A stretch of 64,000 nt of DNA from Notamacropus eugenii. Its lineage: Eukaryota > Chordata > Mammalia > Diprotodontia > Macropodidae. Shown here in pieces: positions 9,905 through 21,339 of the stretch (position 1 is its first letter; each line of letters begins with the position of its first letter). The stretch is taken from assembly GCF_028372415.1 (NCBI RefSeq), contig NC_092872.1:265757008-265821007 (forward strand). Direction: 5' to 3'. The notes under the pieces were generated by a model that saw only the letters and a list, made by a program, of their open reading frames with translations, did no database searches and had not been told where the DNA came from. The position numbers and the translations under genes are program-made.

Positions 9905-10185
9905 GATCATGGGTTAAGAGATGGGGGAGATCTTGGAGGTCATAGAGTCCAACCACTGATTGTACAGATGAAGAAACTAAAGTCTGGAGATTACAAGTGA
10001 ATTGCCCAAAGTTCCATAGTTACTAAGGGACAGAAGCAGGATTTGAACCCAGGGCCTCTGATTCCAAATCAAATTCCCACCATACCATGCTAAAGGTCAC
10101 TACAACTAAACTTTGTATCTCTCCCCAGGACTTAATACAGTGTTCTCCACAGAGTAGTTATTTAATTAATGTCTGCTGAATTGAA
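9905..10185 (-). repeat. MIR3 SINE followed by an L2 3' tip
   Basis: About 9905-10090 is antisense MIR3 (GGAGGTCATAGAGTCCAACC, GATTTGAACCCAGGGCCTCT). About 10110-10185 is a plus-strand L2 end (CTCTCCCCAGGACTTAATAC). Confidence 0.75.
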
Positions 10186-10549
10186 CTGAACAGATCTGGC
10201 CAAAATGAGTAAAAACTCCAAAGGATAAGGTGATTATCAAATCTGTCTGCTATTTGCTAAGTGTTCTCTAAAAAGATTTTCCCAGTTCCAAGAGACTATA
10301 AACTAGTTAACAACTCAACACTAATTAATAACTCCATTATGAAGATATAAACTTCTACATTTTTATTCTTTATGATGTACTTAACACTGATTTCCCTTAA
10401 ATGGCTGTTCTAAGAACTTGGCTTCCTCCTTCCTCTACTCTCTCTAACACAGTTGCTTCCTCATCTATTCATATCTTGCCCATTCCCACCCTCCCAATTA
10501 CCTCCCAGGACCTCCTATTTTTGTTGCATTTAATCCTTCCCATCTAGAA

Positions 10550-10725
10550 ATTGTGTAGAGTTTGAGAGCTGGATGGGACCTTGGGGCTCACCCAAGTCAA
10601 CTCTCTTTCTCTCTGCAAATGAGAAAAAGAAACTCAGAGAGGTTAAGGGACTTTAGTCAAGATCACACAGTGAGTTATGACAAGCTAGACCTGGATGCAG
10701 GTCTCCTTCATCTGTCCCCTATCAT
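10550..10725 (-). repeat. MIR3 SINE
   Basis: Antisense tail GAGCTGGATGGGACCTTGGG followed by the core CTCAGAGAGGTTAAGGGACT. Confidence 0.7.
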
Positions 10726-11004
10726 CTCTTCTGTTATGATGTACAAGGGTTTAAATTGGTAGAGAGTTGAGGTGACTAGGATGGGTCTGGGCAAAAATTA
10801 GCTGAAGTTCAAGGATACAAAATTTGGTAACACACCCAGTGCCTGAAGGGAAATTGTCAAAACTTCTTCTCCAACCCTGGTCTGATCAAGAACTTGGTGG
10901 TATTCCTTAGATTAATTACTGGTCTTCTGGAACATATTGATCTGGTAAAAGGAGACTTGAAATGGAGGAATGTGGAAAGGAAACAAAAGCCTTTGGAAAA
11001 GTAG

Positions 11005-11150
11005 AGAGCAAAAGAAGAATGAATGGATAAATGAACATATGAGTTAAAAAAGCATTTATTAAAGACAATCCCTATCCTCAAGGTATTTCTACATGTAGTG
11101 GGGAGAAAAAATAAAAAACAGAAAAGTGGCAACCAGGAAGAGAAGAGAAA
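11005..11150 (-). repeat. L2 fragment
   Basis: Antisense L2 words AAAAAGCATTTATTAAAGAC and CCCTATCCTCAAGGTATTTC. Confidence 0.6.
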
Positions 11151-11385
11151 GATCCTGGGATTATGAGAGGTACCATAAGTAGGTTGACAAATACCATCCA
11201 TGAACAATTATAGAATGGACTTGGTCATGATTCCTGGTTCCTAAACTGAAGGAAAGAGAAGCACAGATGGGTTTTTCCTGAAATATTGGCTCAGGAGAGG
11301 GAGTCATCAATCAGGACGCAGGAAGTAGAGAAAGGCATGCCCAGGGCAGAAATTTCTCCAGGCCATGATGTCTCACTGGTATGTG

Positions 11386-11386
<1 letters not shown>

Positions 11387-11445
<59 letters not shown>
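11387..11445. repeat. (CA)n microsatellite
   Basis: About 29 uninterrupted CA dinucleotides, likely length-polymorphic. Confidence 0.98.
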
Positions 11446-11447
<2 letters not shown>

Positions 11448-11539
11448 TGGTTCTGGGGACAAATCTAAGACAAGAGCAGCAGTAAAATATAATAGGGATA
11501 TTGTAGCTTTTCTTGAGAAGCATTATTAAAGGCAAGTGT

Positions 11540-11810
11540 TGAGGCAGCTAGGTGGTACCCCAGTGCTCAGAGCACTAGGCCTACAGTCTGGAAGACCTGA
11601 GTTCAAATCCAGTCTCAGACACTTACTAGTCACTTAACCTCTATTTGCTTCCATTTCCTCATCTATTAAAAATGAGGAAAATAATAGCAACTACCTCCCA
11701 AGATTGTTGTGAAAATCAGATGAAAGAATAATTGTAAAGCACTTAGCACAGGGCCTGTCACATAGTAAGCACTATTTAAATGTTAGCTATTATTATAGCA
11801 GAAGAGACAA
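11540..11810 (+). repeat. Full-length marsupial tRNA-SINE
   Basis: The head GAGGCAGCTAGGTGGTACCC, GAGTTCAAATCCAGTCTCAG, the core TTTCCTCATCTATTAAAAAT and the tail AGCACTTAGCACAGGGCCTG, ending ATGTTAGCTATTATTATAG, are all present. Confidence 0.93.
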
Positions 11811-12029
11811 AGCAGCAGGCCATGGCCCTTTGGAGGAATGTGACTCTGGGGAGAGGTGTGGTAGTGAGACCTCAAAGGGTTAAGTGACTAATCCAGTATC
11901 CCAAATGTGGTAGATGACACAACCAGAATTCAAACTCAAGTTGAGCACTCACACAAAGAAAACAAAGGACCAGGAAATATACATGAAAGTCACATATGAG
12001 GGATGAATATAGCCGTGACCAGTAGCATC

Positions 12030-12315
12030 ACCATCACCTCTAGCAGGACTTGGCACATAAGTAAGAACTTAATACATGTTTATTGACTGACTCCTTTGAG
12101 GTTTGTAAAGCACCTCTCATATGCTGTCTCCTTTGATCCTCACATAAGCCTGTTTGCTCTTATTAACCCTAATTTACACGTGAGAAAAATTGAACCTCAA
12201 AAAAGGAAGGTGAGTTGCCCAGGGTCAGACAGCTAGTGAGTTGTTGGAGTTGAGACTCAAACTCAAGTCTTTTGGCTCCGAATTCAGTGCTTTCCCCACT
12301 AATCTGTGCTGCTAT
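12030..12315 (-). repeat. L2 3' tip (+) followed by minus-strand SINE
   Basis: 12030-12094 carries the plus-strand L2 end (TACATGTTTATTGACTGACT). From 12095 a SINE is read antisense (TTTGAGGTTTGTAAAGCACC, GTGAGTTGCCCAGGGTCAGA). Confidence 0.8.
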
Positions 12316-12469
12316 CTCTCTCTGCTGAGATAACACTTGCACTATATAATTCACATGGCTGTTATGAAGAAAATTCTTTGGAAACCTTAATGTGTTGTAG
12401 ATGAGTCATCATAGTGCAAGACAGAGCTAAGAGATGCCTTGCATGCCCACTGAGCAATGCGAGCAAAGT

Positions 12470-12610
12470 GAAGTTTTTTTGTAAATGATTGGGGTTAAAT
12501 GACCTGCCCAGGGTCACACAACTAGTAAGCATCTGAGGCTGGATTTGAACTCAGGTCCTCCTGACTCTAAAGCTGGTGCTGTATCCACTGCACCACCTAG
12601 CTTCCTCCTA
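12470..12610 (-). repeat. 5'-half of marsupial tRNA-SINE
   Basis: Antisense head ending CACTGCACCACCTAGCTTCC, with TGGATTTGAACTCAGGTCCT and GGGTCACACAACTAGTAAGC. Confidence 0.9.
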
Positions 12611-12639
12611 AGAGGTATATTTTTAAGTCTTGTTATGTT

Positions 12640-13440
12640 CTGGCTAAATGTATACAAAGGCAAGTCAACAAATTGTTATTGCCTACTATGTGCCAGCACT
12701 GTGCTTAGCCCTGGGGATCCACAGAAAGATAAAAAGACAATCCTTGCTCTCAGGCATTTCATAATCCAGTGGTGGAGACTATGCAAACAATGTGTGCATA
12801 CAGGATATTTACAAGATTAATTGGAGGTAACCTCAGAGGAAAGGAACTAGAATTAAGGGGGATTGGGAAGGGCTTCCTGTAGAAGGCAGGATTTCATATG
12901 AAGCCAAGAGGCAGAGAGGAGGAGGGAGAGAATTCCAGGCAGAGGCAACTGGCCAGTAAAAAATGCCGGGGTTTGGGAGATGGAGGGTTGAGCAGATAAG
13001 AACAGCAAGGAAGGCAGGGTCCTTGGATCACAGAATAGACCAAGGGTGATGAGATGTAAGAAAACAGGAAAAGAGAGAGATCAGGTTATAAAGGACTTTC
13101 AGAGTTTTTCTATTTGATCCTGAGTGTAATAGGGAGTCACTCAGGATTACTTAATAGGAGAGTGATATGATAAGATTTGCCCTTTAAGAAAATCACTTTC
13201 ATAGCAGAGTAGAGAATGGACTAGAGTGGGAAGAGGAGCTGGGGAGACCAACCAGCAGGCTATTTTTGCAATATTCCAAGCTTGAGTAGATGAGGGCCTG
13301 GACCAGGATGAAAACAGTTTCAGACAAGAGACACAGGTATAGGCAAGAAATATTACAAAGATTGAATCAACAGAACTTGGCAACTGATTGAGTGGTGGAA
13401 GGGAGAGGAGGTTGAGAGAGAGTGAGGACAAAAAAATCTT
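12640..13440 (-). repeat. Long L2 LINE copy
   Basis: About 800 bases of antisense L2 run from TACTATGTGCCAGCACTGTG, through the word ATTCCAGGCAGAGGCAACTG, to GGAGACCAACCAGCAGGCTA and the neighbouring ATTCCAAGC. The coding strand is minus and heavily mutated. Confidence 0.85.
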
Positions 13441-13680
13441 ATTCCAGTATATCTCAATAATAAAAAGAGCTTTGGTCTGGGATTCTGTAATCCTGCTTCC
13501 ACCACTTCCTAGCTGTTTGATCCTATGCCAGCCATTTTGACTCAGTTTCCTCTCTTGTAAAATGAGGATAATGATAACAGAAGTGCCTATCACATAGGAT
13601 GTTGGGAGGGTCCAATGAGATAAGGTATGTAAAGCCCTTTGCCAATCTTAAATGTCAGCTATTATTTATTCCTGCATGTG
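13440..13680 (+). repeat. MIR SINE
   Basis: Contains CACCACTTCCTAGCTGTTTG, CTCAGTTTCCTCTCTTGTAA and the tail GTAAAGCCCTTTGCCAATCT. Confidence 0.85.
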
Positions 13681-14730
13681 TGATTGTTGCTAAGGGACCA
13701 ACTGATGCAAATTAGGAATAATAGGAGCTCTAACTTTAAAGGGCAAAGAGATAAGGTTGAAAGGAGAAATCCCTATCCTCTGATTAACAAAAACACAATT
13801 GCCAAGTTAGAGTTTATGAGCCTGTGATCTTCTTCCTGTCCTTGGCCCCCAATAATGGGAGAAGAAAGGGAGACTTTCAAACAGGAGGGAGCTGAAACCC
13901 TCCTCCAGGGAAGATATCCTAGACAATGTTACATCAGGAATAGGCTGCAAAGAAGGACCATGAAAGAAATGATTTTAGCATCCAGAGTGGCACTTTGACA
14001 ATGCAGAACCAGAAATAGGAACAGAGATGACGACTGCCAAAATGGCCTGAACCCTCCAAACAGTAGAACTTTTGACTCAAATTATGGAGAGTCAGAGTAA
14101 ACTGAATGAAGTGCAATTATCCCTTCCACATCATGACTTTCCCCATAGGGGTTCCAATATATCAGAGGTTGGCATAATAAATTAAATGGAAATTTGAGGG
14201 AAGTTTTGCTGAAGCCACAGATGACATGTGAAAGGTGGCAGATGGCACAGGAAAAGTTTAGAAACTCAGAAATGCATAAAATATACATGTAGTATTGTAT
14301 AAAATCAACTCAAATTTTATAATAAAGTAATGTAAATACCCCATAAAAGAAAAAGAAAGAAATCAGACTTCTTGTCTGGTACAAAGGAAGGGTCAAAATA
14401 TTTTATATGGACTTTCCAGATCATGAGGGTGCTATGCCCCTAACCTCTATGACGTGGAAGGGATAATTATTCTGCCAAACCAGGCTTAGCTTAAATCATT
14501 CTTGATAACACTTAAGCACTGGGGAATACAGTACCTAATTGTACCTAGATGTTCATAATTCTCTAAATGAATCATTCTCTAATTGTGTATTCTTTTGAGC
14601 ATAATGATTCTAATGGCTGAATTTAGCTGATTGAACAAAAGCTGCATATTTTTAAAAGTCATAACTGAAAGGAGAACTATGCTAATATCCCTCTCAGTTA
14701 ATCCATATGGGAATCATAATAAGAATCATA
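13680..14730. other. Unique AT-rich stretch
   Basis: About 1 kb with no repeat words I recognise and no convincing coding frame. The minus-strand frames of 60 and 68 codons have no motif. Confidence 0.45.
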
Positions 14731-14734
14731 ATTT

Positions 14735-15425
14735 CACATAGGAATCATAATTTGAGAGTTGGCAAAGACCTCAGTGTCCAAAGGAATCACCACTATAAAT
14801 TACCAAACAAGAGATTGTCCAATCTTGGCCTGAAGACCTCTGAGGAGGAGGAGGAGCCAACCACCTCAAAGCAAGTCCTGTACTTTTGGACAGCTCCTGA
14901 CTTGGAATCTAAACTTTCCTCCTTGTAACTTCCAAACTTTATTGCTCCTGGCTCTACCTTCTAGGGACAAGCTAAACATGTTCCATCTGTCCTCATCTTT
15001 TAACTACTCGAAGATACTTAGCATCTCCATGTGAAGCATGCCCAGTACCTTCAATTGGTCCTCATATGCCAAGATCTCAAAGCCCTTTACTATTCTGATT
15101 ATCATCTCCTTGATTCTTTCTGGTTTCTCAATGTCGTTCTTAAACTGTGATGCCCAGAATTCAACACAATATGCCAAATGAGGTAGGCTAAGGGCAAAAT
15201 ACAGTGGGATTCTCACCTCTATGTTCCCAAAAGGAATGCAGCCTAATATTGCATTAGCTTTACTGGCTGTCAAATCACTTTGATAACTCCTACTTAGCTT
15301 GCAGTCCCCTAAAATCCCCAGATCATTTTCAGAACAATTGCTGTCTATCCATTGCCTCTTCCAACTTGCGGGTTGGTTTTGTATTTTCAACCAAGTGGAA
15401 GACTTTATACTGATCCCTACTAACT
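14735..15425 (-). repeat. CR1-L3 LINE, 3' part
   Basis: Antisense CR1-L3 words include GATGCCCAGAATTCAACACA, TGCAGCCTAATATTGCATTA and CTTGCAGTCCCCTAAAATCC. The left end carries the antisense 3' terminus (AATCATAATTTGAGAGTTGG), so the copy runs to the element's 3' end. Confidence 0.85.
15004..15390 (-). pseudogene. CR1-L3 ORF2 C-terminal remnant
   Basis: A 128-codon minus-strand frame still reads as the C-terminal part of a CR1-clade reverse transcriptase polyprotein, downstream of the catalytic core. Key words in order are NDLGILGD, the region KANAILGC, then LPHLAYCVEFWA. These match the thumb and tail region of CR1/L3 ORF2 proteins. No upstream endonuclease or reverse transcriptase core is present, so it is a 5'-truncated, non-functional fossil. 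The intact frame is probably chance survival. Confidence 0.75.
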
Positions 15426-15429
15426 TTCA

Positions 15430-15670
15430 TCTGATTGCTGTTCAGTCTTTTCAGTCATGTCTGACTCTTCATGACCCCATTGGTGTTTTCTTAGCAGAAA
15501 TATTGGGGTGCTTTGCTACTTCCTTCTCCATCTTATTTTATAGATGAGGGAATGGAGGCAAACAGGGTTAAATTACTTGCCCAAGATCACACAGCTATTA
15601 AGTGTCTGAGACTGGACTTGAATTCAGGTCTTCCCGTCTCCAGGTCTAGCACTCTATACACTCTAGCCCA
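15430..15670 (-). repeat. tRNA-SINE with RTE-type tail
   Basis: The antisense tail TCAGTCATGTCTGACTCTTC and GACCCCATTGGTGTTTTCTT precedes the antisense core and head (TTGAATTCAGGTCTTCCCGT). Confidence 0.9.
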
Positions 15671-15710
15671 ATATAATCTTTTAGAATTATTTTTCTATCA
15701 TTCAGTGTGA

Positions 15711-15770
15711 AGATGATGATGATGATGATGATTGATGATGATGATGATGATGATGTTAATGATGATGATA
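15711..15770. repeat. (GAT)n trinucleotide repeat
   Basis: Near-perfect GAT units with two interruptions. Confidence 0.97.
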
Positions 15771-15771
15771 A

Positions 15772-15965
15772 GGACAGCTAGCATTTACATAGCCCTTTAA
15801 GGTTTGTAAAGTATTCTACATATGTTTTATCATTTGATCTTCATAATAACCCTGTAAGTTAGGTGCTATTATTATCCCCATTTTACAGTTGAGGCAAATG
15901 GAGATTAAATGACTTGCCCAGAATCACACAACTAGTACATGAACTCAGGCGTTCCTGACTCAAGG
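15772..15965 (-). repeat. Marsupial/MIR SINE
   Basis: Antisense tail AGCTAGCATTTACATAGCCC and TTTAAGGTTTGTAAAGTATT, with the core ATGACTTGCCCAGAATCACA. Confidence 0.9.
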
Positions 15966-16429
15966 AGAGGAGAGCAAAGATTTCGTGTCTGGCTACCTCT
16001 TGGAGATGTTACAGAAGATGTTGTACATACTGGTTGGCCTGTGAGGTCCCATCCAACTCTGAGGGCTGTGATTCTAATTGAAATCCTGTCACAACTTTAG
16101 TGGATCCAAGCTGTGAGGAATATGTTAATCTATTCTCTGTGAATTTTGAGGTGCTATCCATGAGTTTAATTCAAATCATTTTAGCCATTTAACATCATTT
16201 CAGCACTGACTCATTGACAGCTCATCCTTCATCTTTAAATGATGTCAAAGTTTATTTCAGCAAAAAAGGTTTAATTTCCCATGGAATTCTATGATTGTGT
16301 TCTCTGTGTATGTGTATAAGGTCAAGAATCCAGGTCTTTAGGAATTTATTTTTAAACCTGGAGATTTATTTAAATGACATGTGTGAGGAGTTTGGGTTCT
16401 ATTAATATTCAAAATCTATTCTTTTGCTT

Positions 16430-16955
16430 TATTTTCTTTCTGTATGTCTCAGTTTCCTTATCTGTAAAATGGAGATAAAAGTAACCCCTACCTTCCAGTG
16501 TTGTTGTAAGGATAATATAAGATAATAATTGTAAAGTACTTAGCATACTGCCTGGAACATAGTAGACACTAAATGTTATTATTATAAGTGATAATAATAA
16601 TAATACCTAACTCACAGGACTGGTGCAAGTATCAAATGAGTTAACACATGCAAAGTGCTTTGCAAACCTTAAAACCATGTACAAATATTAGCTATTATCA
16701 TTAACATCATCATTTTTTAAAGCAGCCAAATGGAGTAGTAGAGTATTGGACTTAGAGACAGGAAGATTCAATTTCAATTCCTGCCTCTGACACTACAGAG
16801 CTATATGCACAAGTCATGTGACCTCTCACTCTCCATAAAAATGGAGTAATAACATCACCTTCATCATATGGTTACTATGAGGATCCAATGAGATAATATA
16901 TGTGAAGTGCTTTGCAAACTTTAAGGGGATTTGTAAATGCTAGCTGTCATTCCTA
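16430..16955 (+). repeat. Three SINE modules in tandem, same strand
   Basis: Two headless SINE tails (about 16430-16590 and 16600-16712), each ending in an AGCTATTAT-like or TTATTATTATA word, are followed by a full copy (about 16718-16955) with head AAAGCAGCCAAATGGAGTAG and tail GAAGTGCTTTGCAAACTTTA. Confidence 0.8.
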
Positions 16956-16959
16956 TACT

Positions 16960-17440
16960 GAGTTCTAATAAGGGCCTTTGCCTTACCTTGCCTTCAAGCT
17001 AAGCCTCCAGCTCACTTTCTAGGCAGTAGCTCCAAATCTTGCCTACAACCTCCAGCTCCCCTCTCTATGTTACCTTCCTCCATTAAAATGCAAGTAAGTA
17101 CCTTGAGGACCTAGACTGCTTTACTCACTTACATTTGTATTCCCTACGCTGAGGACAGTGTCTGGCACATAGTAGATATTTAATAAATGCTTTATCTATT
17201 TCTAAGGGTTTTCTGGGGAAAGATCCCTGGTTGGAATCAGAAGACCTCAGGTTCAAATCCTGGCCTTTGCACTTAAGAGCCATGAGACCTTGGACAAATC
17301 TAACATCTCTCACAGCCAGTTTCCTCCTTTGTACTATCAAGACAGAAAGAATTGTACTATCTGCCTCCTAGAGTTATTATAAACATCCCATGGGATAATG
17401 TGTGGGAAGCACATTATAAGCTCTAGAATCTGCACAGGTA
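16960..17440 (+). repeat. L2 3' end then MIR SINE
   Basis: 17085-17195 carries the L2 terminus (TGTCTGGCACATAGTAGATA, TTAATAAATGC). 17200-17440 is a MIR (GGTTCAAATCCTGGCCTTTG). Confidence 0.8.
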
Positions 17441-17449
17441 AGAAGTGTA

Positions 17450-18160
17450 CTCAGCTATGAGCCCATGCCCTCTTCTCCCCTTTGTTTTATGATCTCAGGC
17501 TTCTGCTTTGGGATATATGGGAAAAGATACTTCTGCAATGAACCAAACCACTTTCGCCCACTTAACTCTGTAGATTAATGAAAATGAAAAGAATCATTTT
17601 CATATAATTTACCCCCAGGAAGTCATCTCAATGGGTGTTTATAACTCTCTAGAACTGTGTTTACATCTGGAATGTGAAGGTTGCCTTGAGTCTTTTGGAA
17701 GGGAATGTTGATTAAGAGCTAGCATCACTGTATCATGGAACAATTTTTCCCCTTTGCTCTGGCATCCTTCTGATGAGCCAAGATGAACTTTAAAGTCCCT
17801 ATCAAAGCTGAGTTCTTCATGAAAGTCAATAAAGTGATAGCTGAAAAGGGGGCTCTCCTAGTTGCTAATCAACTCTGTCAGTCAACATCCATTGCACACT
17901 CGCTGGGTGCCAAGGCAATCCTGTAATCTCAATTTTCTTTAATTCAATTTGACCTGGTAACTTTCCATTTCCATCACCTGAGTAATCTCTATCACAATCC
18001 CTCCCTGGACCTCTTCCCTGATATTGGAGAAGAAAAACCTTCCTCTCTGTTAAAGAAAAATTTGCTTCTGATGGCTTCCTAGAATTCCAATTACAAGAGC
18101 CCTTACTAACAGAAGTTAATGCTGCCATAACACCTCATGTTTTCCAAACCATTTTCTCTT
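17450..18160. other. Unique stretch, conserved-element candidate at 17520-17760
   Basis: No repeat words are seen. The part at 17520-17760 is AT-rich with homeodomain-like TTAAT and ATTA words and a palindrome-like GAAAATGAAAAGAATCATTT. Nothing here supports a coding gene. Confidence 0.35.
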
Positions 18161-18690
18161 TGTGTTTTTATTCAAGATTCTCAGTCTCTTCACTTTTCTA
18201 GCTTCCTTCAAGACTCAGCTCAAATTCTCTCTTTTCTATTAGAGGCTTCCTGCTCTCCTACTCCACCCCACTCCCACTCCCACTGCTAAGGACTTCCTTC
18301 TGAGGTTGCCTTCCATCTGAAAATACAGTCCCTACTGCCAAGGAGCTCACCTTCTAATGGAAGACACAAAACGTATACATACATGAAAGCATATTACATA
18401 TAATATATAATGTATAAAGGCATATATACGTGTTATACATAACATATACACGTATGCATTTGTTGTCTAAGTGCATATTCATATGTGCATATATTCTTTT
18501 TATGTATATTGCTATACACATACATATTTGTATGCATCTATTTTGTATGGTATAACTATCAACCTGCTGTCTTCCTCCTTGAAGACAAGGACTGTCCAGT
18601 TTTTCTATGTATTTTCTGCACTTAACATGGTACTTGGCATATCGTAAGCACTTAATAAATGCTTGTTCACTGGCTGAATGGTGCAGCCAT
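18160..18690 (+). repeat. L2 fragments around a TA/TG-rich tract
   Basis: 18200-18320 resembles the L2 3' region (AAGACTCAGCTCAAATTCTC). 18325-18410 is a short antisense L2 piece (CCAAGGAGCTCACCTTCTAA). 18400-18550 is TA/TG-rich. 18560-18680 is another L2 terminus (TTAATAAATGCTTGTTCACT). Confidence 0.7.
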
Positions 18691-19129
18691 TACCTGACAT
18701 AGACTAAGGTATTTTAGTACTGCTCAATGAACCTGCCTGGTTTGGGGGCCTAACCTTTTCTGGGTCAGGCTCTCTCTTCTCTAGTCTTGTCTCTTCCTCC
18801 TCCTTCTTTGATGCCAGTGTCCTTCCTTGACTGGAGTCCTTCATATCCGGAAACTTATATGCTAAAAACTCCCAGATTCCTTTCCCTGTGGGTGATATCA
18901 AAGGTAGTAAACCAAAGAGAAAAGCTATAGACCCCCTTCTCTCTATGAAACACCTAGCCCTTATCTATAGCTTGGGTATTGTGACAGACTAGACAGCTCT
19001 TCCTGCACTGAACTCTCCATCATGAGAACCTGATATAACGTAGTCTGTTTCTTACTAGTTCAGTAACACTCTCCCGATGTGGCCCGAAGCTCATTCAACC
19101 CAAGAGTGAGATGCCATTCCATCCCTGAA

Positions 19130-19300
19130 AACTCCATACACTTCTGGAAAGAGCATTGACCCTGGAGGTACAGAATGTGAGTTCAAATCTTCAGGCAAGT
19201 CACCTAATTTCTCTAAGCCTCAAGGGTCTCACCTGTTAAATATAGAAGGTAGACCACATGACTTGTAAAGTAGCTTCAACTTCTAGCTAGGTATGGTTTG
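19130..19300 (+). repeat. Diverged MIR3 SINE
   Basis: Contains GTGAGTTCAAATCTTCAGGC and AAGTCACCTAATTTCTCTAA, with a decayed CR1-like tail. Confidence 0.6.
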
Positions 19301-19870
19301 GAGATTTTATAAATTGTTGCATACTTGCCTGGTCTCATCAAAACTCATCCACAGTACATTTTCTATTCACAGAAATGCCACATTCTCCTTGCAGTGACTG
19401 CCAAGATCTTGGATAAAACGACCCTACAACTGGCTGCTGGCTGTCTTCTTGAGCTTTTATTAAGATGATGAAAGCTGGATGATTCTATGATCTGCAGGTT
19501 CCCAGCACATAAAAAATGTCAGATGCTGATGAAGTTGGAAAATAAGCAGAAGAGAACCAGAGAAGTGTGACCTTATGGAGACTTCAAAGTGATAAATTGA
19601 CACCATAGTGAAAATGACTTGGAAATGTTGCTCAGAAAGCAACATTCTTCTAGGGGGTCCTATTATTCTATTTTGTGAGATATTTAAATAGCAAATGTAT
19701 CATCTCCTATAAGAAACCTTTTCAGATTTCCCCAGGTTTTATGCTCCTACCCCTTGAACTTATTTTAGAAATTGGAAGTTGAATTAGAAATGGAAAATGT
19801 TCTTAACCACGCATGTATTGTCAGATAAGCTGCCTTTGCATTTGGACAGTAGCTCCCCCTACACTGACAA
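19300..19870. other. Unique stretch
   Basis: No recognised repeat or gene. Confidence 0.4.
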
Positions 19871-19874
19871 GGAT

Positions 19875-20135
19875 GGAAGAAAACAAGCATTTATATAAGT
19901 GCCTTTTATGTGCCAGGGCTAAGTGCTTTACAAACATTACCCCATTTGATCTCTTCAACAGCTCTGGGAGTAAGGTAGTATTATCATCCCTATTTACATT
20001 TGAGAAAACTAAGGCAGATGGAAGCTAAGTGACTTGTCCAGGATCAAACACATACTAAATGTCTGAAGTTGGTTTTGATCTCAGGTTTTCCTGACTCTAG
20101 GCCCAGAGCTCCATTAGCTACCCCAAATCTTTTGC
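19875..20135 (-). repeat. Marsupial tRNA-SINE
   Basis: Antisense tail CTAAGTGCTTTACAAACATT and core AAGTGACTTGTCCAGGATCA, with head side TTTTGATCTCAGGTTTTCCT. Confidence 0.9.
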
Positions 20136-20159
20136 ATATTCAAATAAACTGTTAGACCA

Positions 20160-20440
20160 GGAGAATGTTGGAGAAATAACATGCCTAGAATTCAGCAAAG
20201 CATTTGACAAAACCTCTCAAGCTCTAATGGAAGATAAAGTGGATAGATAAGAGCTGAGTGATAGTATAGCTAGTTCTGGATCCAGAATTGTTATAGTGAC
20301 TGGAGGCAAAGAATAATCAATTAGCCAGTGTCAACATGGAGGATCTTTGCTCTTCAGGGTAGTTTTGTAAAGATCAATCCTTGGCCCAGTTCCACTCAAT
20401 TTGTATCAATCACTGTGATCAAGGCAAAGATGATATGAGG
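20160..20440 (+). repeat. CR1-L3 LINE, reverse-transcriptase region
   Basis: It translates in part to EFSKAFDKTS, matching the DFSKAFD motif of CR1-clade reverse transcriptases. It is followed by a decayed CTTGGCCCAGTTCCACTCAA segment that corresponds to the LGPLLF motif. Frames are broken. Confidence 0.75.
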
Positions 20441-20665
20441 TGTAGGGGAATAGGGATCTCTAGAGAGGTAAAGCCAGAACTTAAATGCATGTTTTTCTGA
20501 TTCTATAGCTCTCTCTATCCACTGCATTCAGCCGTGGATCATATGAAATATATGTCACATGAAACATGTCAAACATAGGCTAGTGCTGAAAGGAACTGGA
20601 GAAATCATTTAGTCCAAACCTCATCACCTTACAAATGGAGAAACTGAGGTTAAGTAGGCCAGCAT
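20440..20665 (-). repeat. Two MIR/MIR3 fragments
   Basis: 20445-20530 is a short antisense MIR head. 20560-20665 is antisense MIR3 (GAAAGGAACTGGAGAAATCA). Confidence 0.6.
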
Positions 20666-20874
20666 GCTATTTTTGAAGACTTGAATGAACTGATAGAGAA
20701 TGAAAGAACAAGTTATATAACACTGTAAAGACAAACAACTTTGAAATCTAGAAGAATTATGATTCTTCTATGACTGACCATCCATGATTCCAGAGGCCCA
20801 AAGATGAAACATATCCCCCATCTCCTGACAGAGACATGACAGAGCTAGGGTGCAGAATGAGATGTGGATATTTT

Positions 20875-21030
20875 TACTAGCATTTTATTTTTCCCAGTTA
20901 CATGTAAAGACAAATTTTAACATTTATTTCTTGAAAATCTTGAGTTCCAAATTTTCTCCATTCCCCAAGATGGCAAGCAATTTGATATAGGTTATATATG
21001 TGCAATTGACATGGATATTTTCGTATGCAG
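20875..21030 (-). repeat. L1/HAL1 3'-region fragment
   Basis: Antisense words TTTTTCCCAGTTACATGTAA, AATCTTGAGTTCCAAATTTT and GGCAAGCAATTTGATATAGG match the 3' region of the element at 6460-9211 (around 6470-6830). Confidence 0.75.
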
Positions 21031-21339
21031 CCAAGGAGGGAGTTTTTTTCTTGCTTGACTATGTGCATGTTACAAGGACTTTATTTTTCTTTTCCCCTTT
21101 TTCAATGGGGTGGAGGATAAGAATGAGAGAATAAAGATTTCTGTTCATTAAAGAACACGTAAAATAAAGAGGCTGGGGATGCTATAGATAGGGAATGTTG
21201 CAAGCAGTTTCACATGAGGTCACTGCATTGTTAGTTTTAATCATTTTGCTTTGTTCCAAGGAGCTCTTATAAACAGGGAATAACATAGAAATGTCTATAA
21301 TATTTTTAAATGCATCAATAAAACTTCTAAAAAGTGAGG

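Noticed and set aside
13147..13593. 148-codon minus-strand frame
   Set aside because: It covers the end of the antisense L2 and a MIR. The translation does not match L2 ORF2 motifs in one frame and changes character at the repeat boundary.
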